Assembly: GCA_020217035.1 (NCBI GenBank)
Contig: JAIWOG010000193.1
Coordinates: 1 to 10,000 of the forward strand
DNA: 10,000 nucleotides
Reading direction: 5' to 3'
Source: Magnetospirillum sp.
GTDB taxonomy: Bacteria > Pseudomonadota > Alphaproteobacteria > Rhodospirillales > Magnetospirillaceae
Shown: piece after piece, positions 1 through 5,489 of the stretch
How positions within the stretch are numbered: the stretch's first letter is position 1
How the letters are laid out: each line of letters begins with the position of its first letter
Program-made: the position numbers and the translations under genes
The notes under the pieces: generated by a model
Databases searched by the model: none
The model's input: only the letters and a program-made list of their open reading frames with translations
What the model was told of the DNA's origin: nothing

Positions 1-45
1 ACCGTTGCCGTGGATCGTTTCCTGTCCGAGGTGCGGGCGGCGTGA
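1..45 (+). CDS. 3' end of an unidentified upstream gene (partial)
   Basis: Frame 1 reads 14 codons (TVAVDRFLSEVRAA) and stops at TGA 43-45. The codons are the GC-ending ones used by the other genes here, and the peptide reads like the amphipathic C-terminal helix of a normal protein. The family cannot be named from so little. If this gene is real, it makes a TTG at position 5 an unlikely start for the next gene, because that start would lie inside it. A chance open stretch of this length is possible, so confidence is modest. Confidence 0.4.
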   Translation, partial: TVAVDRFLSEVRAA

Positions 46-58
46 CGACGTGGTAAAA

Positions 59-94
59 GGCGGGGCAGGAACTCATCACCGGACCTGTCCCGCC
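59..94 (+). promoter_or_regulatory. hairpin directly abutting the GTG start of the editing deacylase
   Basis: GGCGGGGCAGG (59-69) pairs with CCTGTCCCGCC (84-94) over 11 bp, with one G-U wobble and a 14-nt loop. The right arm ends on the base before the GTG at 95. AGGA (67-70), a possible ribosome-binding sequence, falls in or beside the left arm, while GGA (81-83) is in the loop. No T-run follows, so it is not a classic intrinsic terminator. It may limit translation initiation, or it may be the end structure of the upstream transcript. The pairing is seen directly; the role is inferred. Confidence 0.35.
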
Positions 95-583
95 GTGCCC
101 GCATCCCCCGAAGACCTGTTCGCTTGTTTCCACCGGCTCGACATCGCCGTCCAAACCCACCACCACGCCCCGGCCTTCACCGTCGAGCAGGGCAACGAGG
201 TGTGGGGCGCCATTCCCGGCATCCATTGCAAGAACCTGTTCCTGAAGGACGCCAAGGGCAAGCTGTGGCTGGTGGTGGCCCCCGCCCACACCAGGATCGA
301 CCTGAAAAGCCTGCCGCATCGCATCGGTTCGGCCCGGCTGTCCTTCGGCTCGGCGGACTTGCTGGGGCAGGTGCTGGGGGTCGAACCCGGCTCGGTCACC
401 CCCTTCGCCCTGATCAACGACCACCAACGCCGCGTCACCCCGGTCTTGGATTCCTGGATGATGACGCAGCCGCTTTTGAATTTTCACCCCTTGCGTAACC
501 ATATGACCACCACCATCGCCAATGACGGCCTGCGCCGTTTCCTGGCCCATACCGGCCATGTGGCGGAAGTGGTGGAACTGTGA
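95..583 (+). CDS. prolyl-tRNA editing deacylase (YbaK/ProX family)
   Basis: A 162-residue, free-standing, trans-acting editing-domain protein. Members of this family hydrolyse mischarged tRNAPro in the cytoplasm. The PrdX/ProXp-ala branch removes Ala, the Ybak branch removes Cys, and this protein reads more like PrdX/ProXp-ala. Family blocks appear in order: HAPAFTVE (24-31), GIHCKNLFLKD (42-52) with the conserved lysine K46, LWLVVA (57-62), GSARLSF (78-84), LGVEPGSVTPFAL (94-106) and NFHPLRNHMTTT (129-140). Length is normal for the family. GTG at 95 is chosen because VPASPEDLF is the usual family N-terminus and an upstream coding end seems to occupy 1-45. A TTG at 5 would add 30 residues unlike the family. 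The Shine-Dalgarno is weak. pepP starts 13 nt after its stop, so the two are probably co-transcribed. Alanine versus cysteine specificity cannot be settled from the sequence. Confidence 0.88.
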   Translation: MPASPEDLFACFHRLDIAVQTHHHAPAFTVEQGNEVWGAIPGIHCKNLFLKDAKGKLWLVVAPAHTRIDLKSLPHRIGSARLSFGSADLLGQVLGVEPGSVTPFALINDHQRRVTPVLDSWMMTQPLLNFHPLRNHMTTTIANDGLRRFLAHTGHVAEVVEL

Positions 584-596
584 CGAGAGTGATCGC

Positions 597-2393
597 ATGA
601 GCGAGGAAAGGATACAGGGGCCGGCGGGGCCGGAGCGCGTCGGCGCCCTGCGGGACGAGTTGCGACGACGCGGCCTGGCCGGTTTCGTGGTGCCCCGCGC
701 CGACGAACACCAGGGCGAATACGTGCCGGCATCGGCCCAGCGCCTGGCCTGGCTGACCGGCTTCACCGGATCGGCCGGCATGGCTGTCGTGCTGGACCAA
801 CGTGCCGCCATCTTCGTGGACGGGCGTTACACCATCCAGGTGGCTCAGGAAGTGGACGGCGGCTTGTTCGAGATCCGCCACATGGTGGACCAGCCGTTGG
901 GGCGTTGGCTGGACGAGGCGCTGAAACCCGGCGACCGTCTGGGCTACGATTCGTGGCTGCACACCGCCGAGCAGGCTCAGGCGTTGAAAGCGGCCTGCGA
1001 CCGGGCCGGGGCGGAACTGGTGGCGTGCGACGGCAACCCGGTGGACAGGGTGTGGGCCGACCGTCCGCCGCCGCCCTGCCGGCCGGTGGTGGCGCATCCC
1101 TTGGTTTTCGCCGGCCGAACCTCGGCGGAAAAGCGTCTGGCGCTGTCCGACACGCTGCGGGCGGAACGCCTGGACGGCGCCGTGCTGACCGACCCGGCCT
1201 CCATCGCTTGGCTGCTGAACGTGCGCGGCGACGACGTGGCCTATGTGCCGCTGCCGCTGTCCTTCGCCATCGTCCACGGCGACGGCACGGTGCAATGGTT
1301 CCTGGACCCGGCCAAGTCCAGTCCCGCTTTGGCCGAGCACCTGGGGGACGGCGTCGCCATCCGCCACCCTGACGGCTTCCTGACGGCCTTGGGCGCCATG
1401 AAGGGGCGGGTGCGGGTGGACAAGGCCACCGCCCCCATGGCGGTGGTGCAGGCGTTGAGCGTGGCGGGCGTCAGCGTCGACCAGGGCGCCGATCCCTGCG
1501 CCCAGGCCAAGGCTTGCAAGAATCCGGTGGAACTGGCGGGTAGCCGGGCCGCCCATCGCCGCGACGGCGCCGCCATGGTGCGCTTCCTGGCCTGGCTGGA
1601 CCGACAAGTCGACGTGGACGAACTGACGGCGGCCGAGCGCCTGTGCCAGTTCCGCGCCGAAGGTCAGCATTTTCGCGGATTGTCGTTTCCCACCATCGCC
1701 GGGGCCGGACCCAATGGCGCCATCGTCCATTACCGTTCAAGCGAACGGACCAACCGCAAGCTGCTGCCCGGTCAACTGTTCCTGCTGGATTCCGGGGCGC
1801 AATATCTGGACGGCACCACCGACGTCACCCGCACCTTGGCCATCGGCACGCCGTCGGCGGAAATGCGTCACCGCTTCACCCTGGTGCTGAAGGGCCACAT
1901 CGCCATCGCCCAGGCCACCTTCCCGGAAGGCACCACCGGCAGCCAGTTGGACATCCTGGCGCGGCGTGCGTTGTGGGCGCACGGGCTGGATTACGACCAC
2001 GGCACCGGCCATGGCGTCGGCTCGTATCTGTCGGTGCACGAAGGTCCCCAACGCATTTCCAAGGTGGGAACCGGGGCGGTGCCGCTGCGGGCCGGGATGA
2101 TCGTGTCCAACGAGCCGGGCTATTACAAGGCCGGCGCCTATGGCATCCGCATCGAAGCCCTGGTGGCGGTCGAGGAACGGCCGCTGCCGGAAGGCGGCGA
2201 ACGGCCGCTTTTGGGCTTCGAGACCCTGACCCTGGTGCCCATCGACAAGAAGCTGGTCGAGGTCGGGCTGTTGGATGGGGGCGAGCGCACCTGGCTGGAT
2301 GCCTATCACGCCCGGGTGTGGGACGATGTCGCGCCGCTGGTGGACGATGCCGCCCGGGATTGGCTGAAACGCGCCACCGCGCCCTTGGCCTAG
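597..2393 (+). CDS. pepP: Xaa-Pro aminopeptidase P, long three-domain form (M24B)
   Basis: A 598-residue cytosolic metallopeptidase that removes N-terminal residues preceding proline. Two creatinase-N-like domains (about 14-150 and 165-305) precede the M24 pita-bread catalytic domain (about 320-530) and a C-terminal extension ending WLKRATAPLA. The length matches eukaryotic XPNPEP1-type enzymes rather than the shorter 440-residue E. coli PepP. All five dinuclear-metal ligands are visible: D398 in LLDSGAQY, D409 in TTDVTRT, H472 in GTGHGVG, E506 in SNEPGYY and E520 in GIRIEALV. The substrate-side histidines H378 (AIVHYR) and H481 (SVHEGP) are also present. The ATG at 597 is preceded by GAGAG (585-589) with 7-nt spacing. 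An earlier in-frame ATG at 522 lies inside the previous gene and adds a non-family peptide. No signal peptide is seen. It is probably co-transcribed with the editing deacylase upstream. The symbol is used for the family; xpp-like names also occur. Confidence 0.95.
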   Translation: MSEERIQGPAGPERVGALRDELRRRGLAGFVVPRADEHQGEYVPASAQRLAWLTGFTGSAGMAVVLDQRAAIFVDGRYTIQVAQEVDGGLFEIRHMVDQPLGRWLDEALKPGDRLGYDSWLHTAEQAQALKAACDRAGAELVACDGNPVDRVWADRPPPPCRPVVAHPLVFAGRTSAEKRLALSDTLRAERLDGAVLTDPASIAWLLNVRGDDVAYVPLPLSFAIVHGDGTVQWFLDPAKSSPALAEHLGDGVAIRHPDGFLTALGAMKGRVRVDKATAPMAVVQALSVAGVSVDQGADPCAQAKACKNPVELAGSRAAHRRDGAAMVRFLAWLDRQVDVDELTAAERLCQFRAEGQHFRGLSFPTIAGAGPNGAIVHYRSSERTNRKLLPGQLFLLDSGAQYLDGTTDVTRTLAIGTPSAEMRHRFTLVLKGHIAIAQATFPEGTTGSQLDILARRALWAHGLDYDHGTGHGVGSYLSVHEGPQRISKVGTGAVPLRAGMIVSNEPGYYKAGAYGIRIEALVAVEERPLPEGGERPLLGFETLTLVPIDKKLVEVGLLDGGERTWLDAYHARVWDDVAPLVDDAARDWLKRATAPLA

Positions 2394-2430
2394 CCTTGTT
2401 GCCGCTGAAGCGGAAACAAGGCTAGGCTTT
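2391..2430 (+). terminator. intrinsic terminator of pepP, stem starts on the stop codon
   Basis: A 15-bp stem, 2391-2405 with 2410-2424, closes on a TGAA tetraloop with a single G-A mismatch (2401/2414). It is followed by GGC and four Ts (2428-2431). The first three bases of the stem are the pepP TAG stop. The short T-run three bases below the stem makes it a moderate rather than a perfect terminator. The structure is strong enough to serve as an mRNA end. Confidence 0.65.
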
Positions 2431-2473
2431 TAAAATGGCCCGTGCCGGGCTGCTCAATCGCCGCTCGGGCTGA

Positions 2474-2504
2474 GAGCATTTCCACGCTTCGCATGACAAT
2501 GCTC
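2474..2504 (+). promoter_or_regulatory. 7-bp inverted repeat upstream of the ABM gene
   Basis: GAGCATT (2474-2480) and AATGCTC (2498-2504) are perfect inverted copies separated by 17 nt. They lie just before the Shine-Dalgarno of the ABM gene. The pair could be an operator or a 5'-UTR hairpin. It does not match the Fur or Irr consensus patterns I know. The right arm overlaps an alternative in-frame ATG at 2499. The remaining 2425-2473 stretch shows a small GCCCG/CGGGC hairpin (2438-2450) and no convincing promoter. Confidence 0.25.
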
Positions 2505-2516
2505 AAGGAAAATCCC

Positions 2517-2825
2517 ATGACCTTCATCGCCATGAACCGTTTCCGCATCGCCAAGGGCCGCGAAGCCGAGTTCGAGGACATCTGGGCGACCCGCGAAAGC
2601 AACCTGCCGGGTCTGCCCGGCTTCGTGTCGTTCAAATTGCTGCGTGGCCCGACCAGTGACGACCACACTTTGTTCGCCTCGCACGTGGTGTGGGAAAGCC
2701 GCCAGCATTTCGAGGATTGGACCCGCTCGGAAGCTTTCCGCAAATCCCATGGCGGCACGGCGCGTTCGGCCGGGCTGTATCTGGGGCCGCCACACTTCGA
2801 AGGCTTCGAAGTGGTGATGGAATAG
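2517..2825 (+). CDS. HmoA-like antibiotic biosynthesis monooxygenase (ABM) domain protein
   Basis: A 102-residue single-domain protein of the dimeric alpha/beta-barrel ABM superfamily, closest in reading to the HmoA/IsdG-like group. Characterised members bind or degrade haem; others are uncharacterised. Family blocks are FIAMNRFRIAKGREAEFE (3-20), the ESNLPGLPGFVSFKLLRG segment (27-44), DDHTLFASHVVWESR (48-62), the helix FEDWTRSEAFRKSHGG (65-80) and the C-terminal FEGFEVV (94-100). Length is typical. The ATG at 2517 is chosen because AAGGA (2505-2509) lies 7 nt upstream; an ATG at 2499 would add six residues and would lie before that site. It stands alone on the plus strand, after the pepP terminator and converging on the cupin gene. 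No iron-uptake or haem gene is adjacent, so haem degradation is suggested only by family. Confidence 0.85.
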   Translation: MTFIAMNRFRIAKGREAEFEDIWATRESNLPGLPGFVSFKLLRGPTSDDHTLFASHVVWESRQHFEDWTRSEAFRKSHGGTARSAGLYLGPPHFEGFEVVME

Positions 2826-2849
2826 CGTCCGCTGCGGTAAACCGGCAAA

Positions 2850-2936
2850 GCAACACGGATGAACACGAATGGATCGGATGGGCACGGATTAAAGATATCC
2901 GTGTTTATCCTGTTTATCCGCGTCCATCCGTGTTGC
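2850..2936. repeat. 87-bp imperfect palindrome built from ~10-bp ATCCGTGTTT units
   Basis: Arms 2850-2889 and 2897-2936 are each 40 nt and pair without gaps at 30 of 40 positions around a 7-nt TAAAGAT loop. Most mismatches are A/G transitions, which leave G-U wobbles in RNA on one strand. The right arm is four degenerate tandem units (ATCCGTGTTT, ATCCTGTTT, ATCCGCGTCC, ATCCGTGTTG), and the left arm is the same unit inverted. GC is about 49%, clearly below the neighbouring genes. It lies in the 135-bp gap between the convergent ABM and cupin genes and codes for nothing. It resembles the dispersed ATCCGTGTT-type intergenic repeats I recall from many environmental bacterial genomes. It could end transcripts from both sides. 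Confidence 0.8.
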
Positions 2937-2960
2937 GTTGGAACGTCGGTTGGGTAACCG

Positions 2961-3383
2961 CTAGGGCGTCCAGCCGGGCGGCGCCATTTCGAAACCGGCG
3001 AAGTCGAAGGCAGGCGCCACCACGCAGGACACCAGGGTCCATTCCCCCAGTGGTTCGGCGGCCTGCCAGAAATGGGCAGGGATCACCGCTTGTGGGACTT
3101 GTCCGGCCAGCACGTCGCCGCCCAAGATGATCTCGGTCACCGGGGCGCCGTGGGCTTCGGCCATCGACAGCTTCAACGGCTCGCCGCCATGCCACAGCCA
3201 GATTTCCACCGCGTCCACCTTGTGCCAATGCGACCGTTCGCCGGATTGCAGCAAATAATGGATGGCGGTGCAGGCGCCACGCCCGCCATCTTCGGCGGCG
3301 TGGCGATAGGTTTCGGCGTAATGGCCGCCTTCCGGATGGGGCCGCAGCCCCAACCGGTCGATGACGGCTTTTGCGTCGCTCAT
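2961..3383 (-). CDS. DUF985 cupin-fold protein (Cupin_5 family)
   Basis: A 140-residue single-domain cupin. The family signatures are clear: HPEGGHYAETYR (16-27), TAIHYLL (39-45), GERSHWHKVDAVEIWLWH (48-65) with H52, H54, E60 and H65 as likely metal-site residues, ILGGDVLAGQVPQAVIPAHF (86-105) and LVSCVVAPAFDFAGFEMA (117-134). Structures of family members show a cupin barrel, but the substrate is generally unknown; some relatives are linked to sugar binding or epimerisation. The start ATG overlaps the GST stop by four bases (ATGA). AGGA sits directly against the ATG with no spacer, so initiation probably depends on ribosomes finishing the GST. Longer in-frame starts would run through the GST gene and give a non-family N-terminus. 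It is the last gene of the minus-strand block and ends facing the palindrome. Confidence 0.9.
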   Translation of the reverse strand: MSDAKAVIDRLGLRPHPEGGHYAETYRHAAEDGGRGACTAIHYLLQSGERSHWHKVDAVEIWLWHGGEPLKLSMAEAHGAPVTEIILGGDVLAGQVPQAVIPAHFWQAAEPLGEWTLVSCVVAPAFDFAGFEMAPPGWTP

Positions 3384-3985
3384 TCCTGCGGTTCGGTGTC
3401 GCGCACCGAACGGCGGTTGTGGATGGTGGTGAACCAATGGGCCAGATGCGGACGGCCGCTGCGCCAATCGGCGACGGCCTTGCGGAAATCCAGGTACCCG
3501 AGCGCACAGGCGACGCTGATCGGGCCGATCAGGAACACGCCGCCCCAATGGCCGACTTCCTTTTCCAGCACGTCGAGGGCGCGGATGATGGCGGCCTGCT
3601 GGCGGTCCATCCAGCCGTCCCAGCGCTTGTCCTCGGGGCGCATGGTCTGTTCGATGCGGATGGCCACCGCGGCGTCCAGGATGCCGTCGGCCAGGGCCTG
3701 CAGGGTCAACTGGCGCCAGCGTTCAACCGGATGGTCGGGGAACAGCTTGTGGCCGGAATGCAAGCTGTCCAGGTATTCGCAGATGACCGGCGAATCATAC
3801 AGCACGGTGCCGTTGTCCAGGGTCAGGGCCGGGATCTTCGACAACGGGTTCTCGGCGACGAAATCGGCTTCCGACGCCCAGGCGTTGGTCTTGATCATTT
3901 CCAGCTTGTCGTCCACGCCGCATTCGATGGCGGTCATCCAGGCCTTGCGGGCGTAGGGCGAGGTATGGGAATAGCGCAGTTTCAT
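3380..3985 (-). CDS. glutathione S-transferase, YibF-like
   Basis: A 201-residue cytosolic GST. The N-terminal thioredoxin fold covers about 1-76: the TSPYARK motif (8-14) supplies the probable glutathione-activating S9, NPLSKIPAL (46-54) holds the cis-proline P52, and LYDSPVICEYLD (62-73) holds the glutathione-contacting D64-S65. The all-helical C-terminal domain (about 85-195) contains ALADGILDAAVA (97-108), IGPISVACALGYLDFR (153-168) and the ending RRSVRDTEP. The order and wording match E. coli YibF as I remember it. The ATG has GGAGAA (4000-3995) 9 nt upstream. It lies 71 nt after gloB on the same strand, and that gap shows only a weak GGCCG/CGGCC hairpin. It overlaps the cupin start by 4 nt. 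Together with gloB this suggests a glutathione-dependent detoxification cluster. The actual electrophile is unknown. Confidence 0.92.
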   Translation of the reverse strand: MKLRYSHTSPYARKAWMTAIECGVDDKLEMIKTNAWASEADFVAENPLSKIPALTLDNGTVLYDSPVICEYLDSLHSGHKLFPDHPVERWRQLTLQALADGILDAAVAIRIEQTMRPEDKRWDGWMDRQQAAIIRALDVLEKEVGHWGGVFLIGPISVACALGYLDFRKAVADWRSGRPHLAHWFTTIHNRRSVRDTEPQE

Positions 3986-4056
3986 GGCAAGACGTTCTCC
4001 TGGGATTGGGGATCGGCCGGGTTGGTTCGGCCTTGTGGTTCCCTCTGCTGTCCTGA

Positions 4057-4830
4057 TTAAAACACATCCTTGCGGCGACGCAATTCGCCGAACACAAGCG
4101 CCGGGTCGGTTCCGGGGGCAAGGCCGACGGCGCGGGCCACCGAGGCCACGTCGGCGCGCAGGAACGGATTGGCGGCGCGTTCCTGGGTCAGGGTGGTGGG
4201 CACGGTGGGGCGGCCTTGGGCACGCAGCGCCGTCACCGCCTCGATCCGGGCCTGCATGGCCGGGTTGTCGCGTTCCACCAGCCGGGCGAAACGGCCGTTG
4301 GCGGCGGTGTATTCGTGGGCGCAATAGATCAAGGTGTCGCCCGGCAGGTCGCGCAGGCGGGTCAGGCTGGCCCACATCTGCTGGGCGGTGCCTTCGAACA
4401 GGCGGCCGCAGCCCAGGGAAAACAAGGTGTCTCCGCAAAACAGGGCGTGGCTGTCGGGGAACCAGAAGGCGATGTGGCCGCTGGTGTGGCCCGGCGTCTC
4501 GAACACCATGGCTGCCGCGTGGCCCAGCAGGAAGGTGTCGCCGTCGCCCACTTCCAAGTCGATGCCTGGGATGCGCTGCGAATCCTTGCGGGCGCCTACC
4601 ACCTGGGCCCCGGTGGCGGCTTTCAGGTCCAGGTTGCCGCCGGTGTGGTCGCCATGGTGATGGGTGTTCAAGATGTGGGTCAGCCGCCAGCCCTTTGCCG
4701 CCAGCGCTTCCAGAACCGGTTCGGCGACGGCGGGATCGACGACGGCGGTGGCGCCGCTTTCCTCTTCATGGGCCAGATAGACGTAGTTGTCGGACAGAAC
4801 CGGGATCTGATGGACGACGACATGGGCCAT
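4057..4830 (-). CDS. gloB: hydroxyacylglutathione hydrolase (glyoxalase II)
   Basis: A 257-residue metallo-beta-lactamase-fold thioesterase. It hydrolyses S-D-lactoylglutathione to D-lactate and glutathione, the second step of cytosolic methylglyoxal detoxification. All seven ligands of the binuclear metal site are visible: H57, H59, D61 and H62 in THHHGDHTGGN, H115 in ETPGHTSGH, D134 in FCGDTLF and H172 in CAHEYT. The C-terminal glyoxalase II domain follows, with ERAANPFLR (217-225) and the family-typical ending RRRKDVF. Length is standard. The ATG at 4830 has a strong AGGAGG with 5-nt spacing, and that site follows directly on the TAA of the methyltransferase gene 11 nt upstream. A longer in-frame reading would run through that gene and is rejected. 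Glyoxalase I is not in this window. Confidence 0.96.
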   Translation of the reverse strand: MAHVVVHQIPVLSDNYVYLAHEEESGATAVVDPAVAEPVLEALAAKGWRLTHILNTHHHGDHTGGNLDLKAATGAQVVGARKDSQRIPGIDLEVGDGDTFLLGHAAAMVFETPGHTSGHIAFWFPDSHALFCGDTLFSLGCGRLFEGTAQQMWASLTRLRDLPGDTLIYCAHEYTAANGRFARLVERDNPAMQARIEAVTALRAQGRPTVPTTLTQERAANPFLRADVASVARAVGLAPGTDPALVFGELRRRKDVF

Positions 4831-4841
4831 GCGGGCCTCCT

Positions 4842-5489
4842 TTATCCGACGATCTTGTAGATCACCACGTCGCGGCTGGTGCGGTCTTCCAGTTCCAGGC
4901 TGGTGGCGACGCGCATGCGGGCCACTTCCAGCAATCCATGCTTGGGCAGATAGGCGCGGCCGGGATCGGCCATCAGCACCAGGGCGCCGTCGGCGGCCAG
5001 TTTCTTCAGCCACGGATAGATGTATTCGGTCATCGGCCGTTCGTAGCAGACGTCGCCGGCCACCACCACGTCCCAGCGGCATTCCTGGCCGACGATGTCC
5101 TGGCACAGCACCTCGACGGCGACGTCGTTCAATTCGGCGTTCAGCCCGATGGCGGCGGCGGCCATGGAATCGATTTCCACCGCCTGCACATGGGCGGCGC
5201 CGTTCCTGGCGGCGGCGATGGCCGACGCGCCGCTGCCGGCGGCGAAGTCCAGAACCCTTTTTCCGCGCACCATGTCCGGGTTGTCCAGAACATAGCGGGT
5301 CAGCGCCTGACCTCCGGCCCAGCAGAACGCCCAATAGGGCGGCGGCAGGTTGACCCGCAGCAGCGCCGCCTCGGTGGCTTCCCAAAGCGGTGTCACCTCG
5401 GTGGCCGTCCACATGGAAATTTCCGGGCAGGCCGGCGGTTGGGCAACTTCTGTGTTGGCCTTGATGAAGGCGATGGGGTCGTCGATCAT
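4842..5489 (-). CDS. class I SAM-dependent protein methyltransferase, METTL20/ETFB-lysine methyltransferase-like
   Basis: A 215-residue seven-beta-strand methyltransferase. Family marks are PPYWAFCWAGGQALTRYVLD (50-69), the SAM-binding motif I VLDFAAGSGASA (79-90), the acidic residue E105 in AVEID that should hold the SAM ribose, and the DxxY-type motif D146-VC-Y149 in AGDVCYE. These features define the METTL20 branch. Human METTL20 methylates lysines of the electron-transfer flavoprotein beta subunit. A bacterial homologue, from memory in Agrobacterium, modifies ETF-beta and ribosomal protein L7/L12. The start ATG overlaps the ubiA stop by four bases (ATGA), and AAGG lies about 8 nt upstream inside ubiA. 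gloB follows 11 nt downstream. Older annotations may call such proteins nicotinamide N-methyltransferase or 50S L11 methyltransferase. The substrate here is inferred, not shown. Confidence 0.82.
   Translation of the reverse strand: MIDDPIAFIKANTEVAQPPACPEISMWTATEVTPLWEATEAALLRVNLPPPYWAFCWAGGQALTRYVLDNPDMVRGKRVLDFAAGSGASAIAAARNGAAHVQAVEIDSMAAAAIGLNAELNDVAVEVLCQDIVGQECRWDVVVAGDVCYERPMTEYIYPWLKKLAADGALVLMADPGRAYLPKHGLLEVARMRVATSLELEDRTSRDVVIYKIVG

Noticed and set aside
5..94. TTG start at 5 for the editing deacylase, adding a CPRC-containing 30-residue N-terminus
   Set aside because: The extension is unlike the family, would overlap the likely end of an upstream gene at 45, and has no visible ribosome-binding site; the CPRC is probably accidental.
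522..596. Earlier in-frame ATG for pepP
   Set aside because: It lies inside the preceding gene and adds 25 residues unlike aminopeptidase P; ATG 597 has a GAGAG site at proper spacing.
435..1730. A 431-codon minus-strand open frame opposite the deacylase end and pepP
   Set aside because: Antisense shadow with biased composition; pepP carries all its metal ligands in the other frame.
2850..2936. CRISPR-like reading of the ATCCGTGTT repeats
   Set aside because: Units are about 10 bp, contiguous, degenerate and without spacers, and they form one palindrome, so this is not a CRISPR array.
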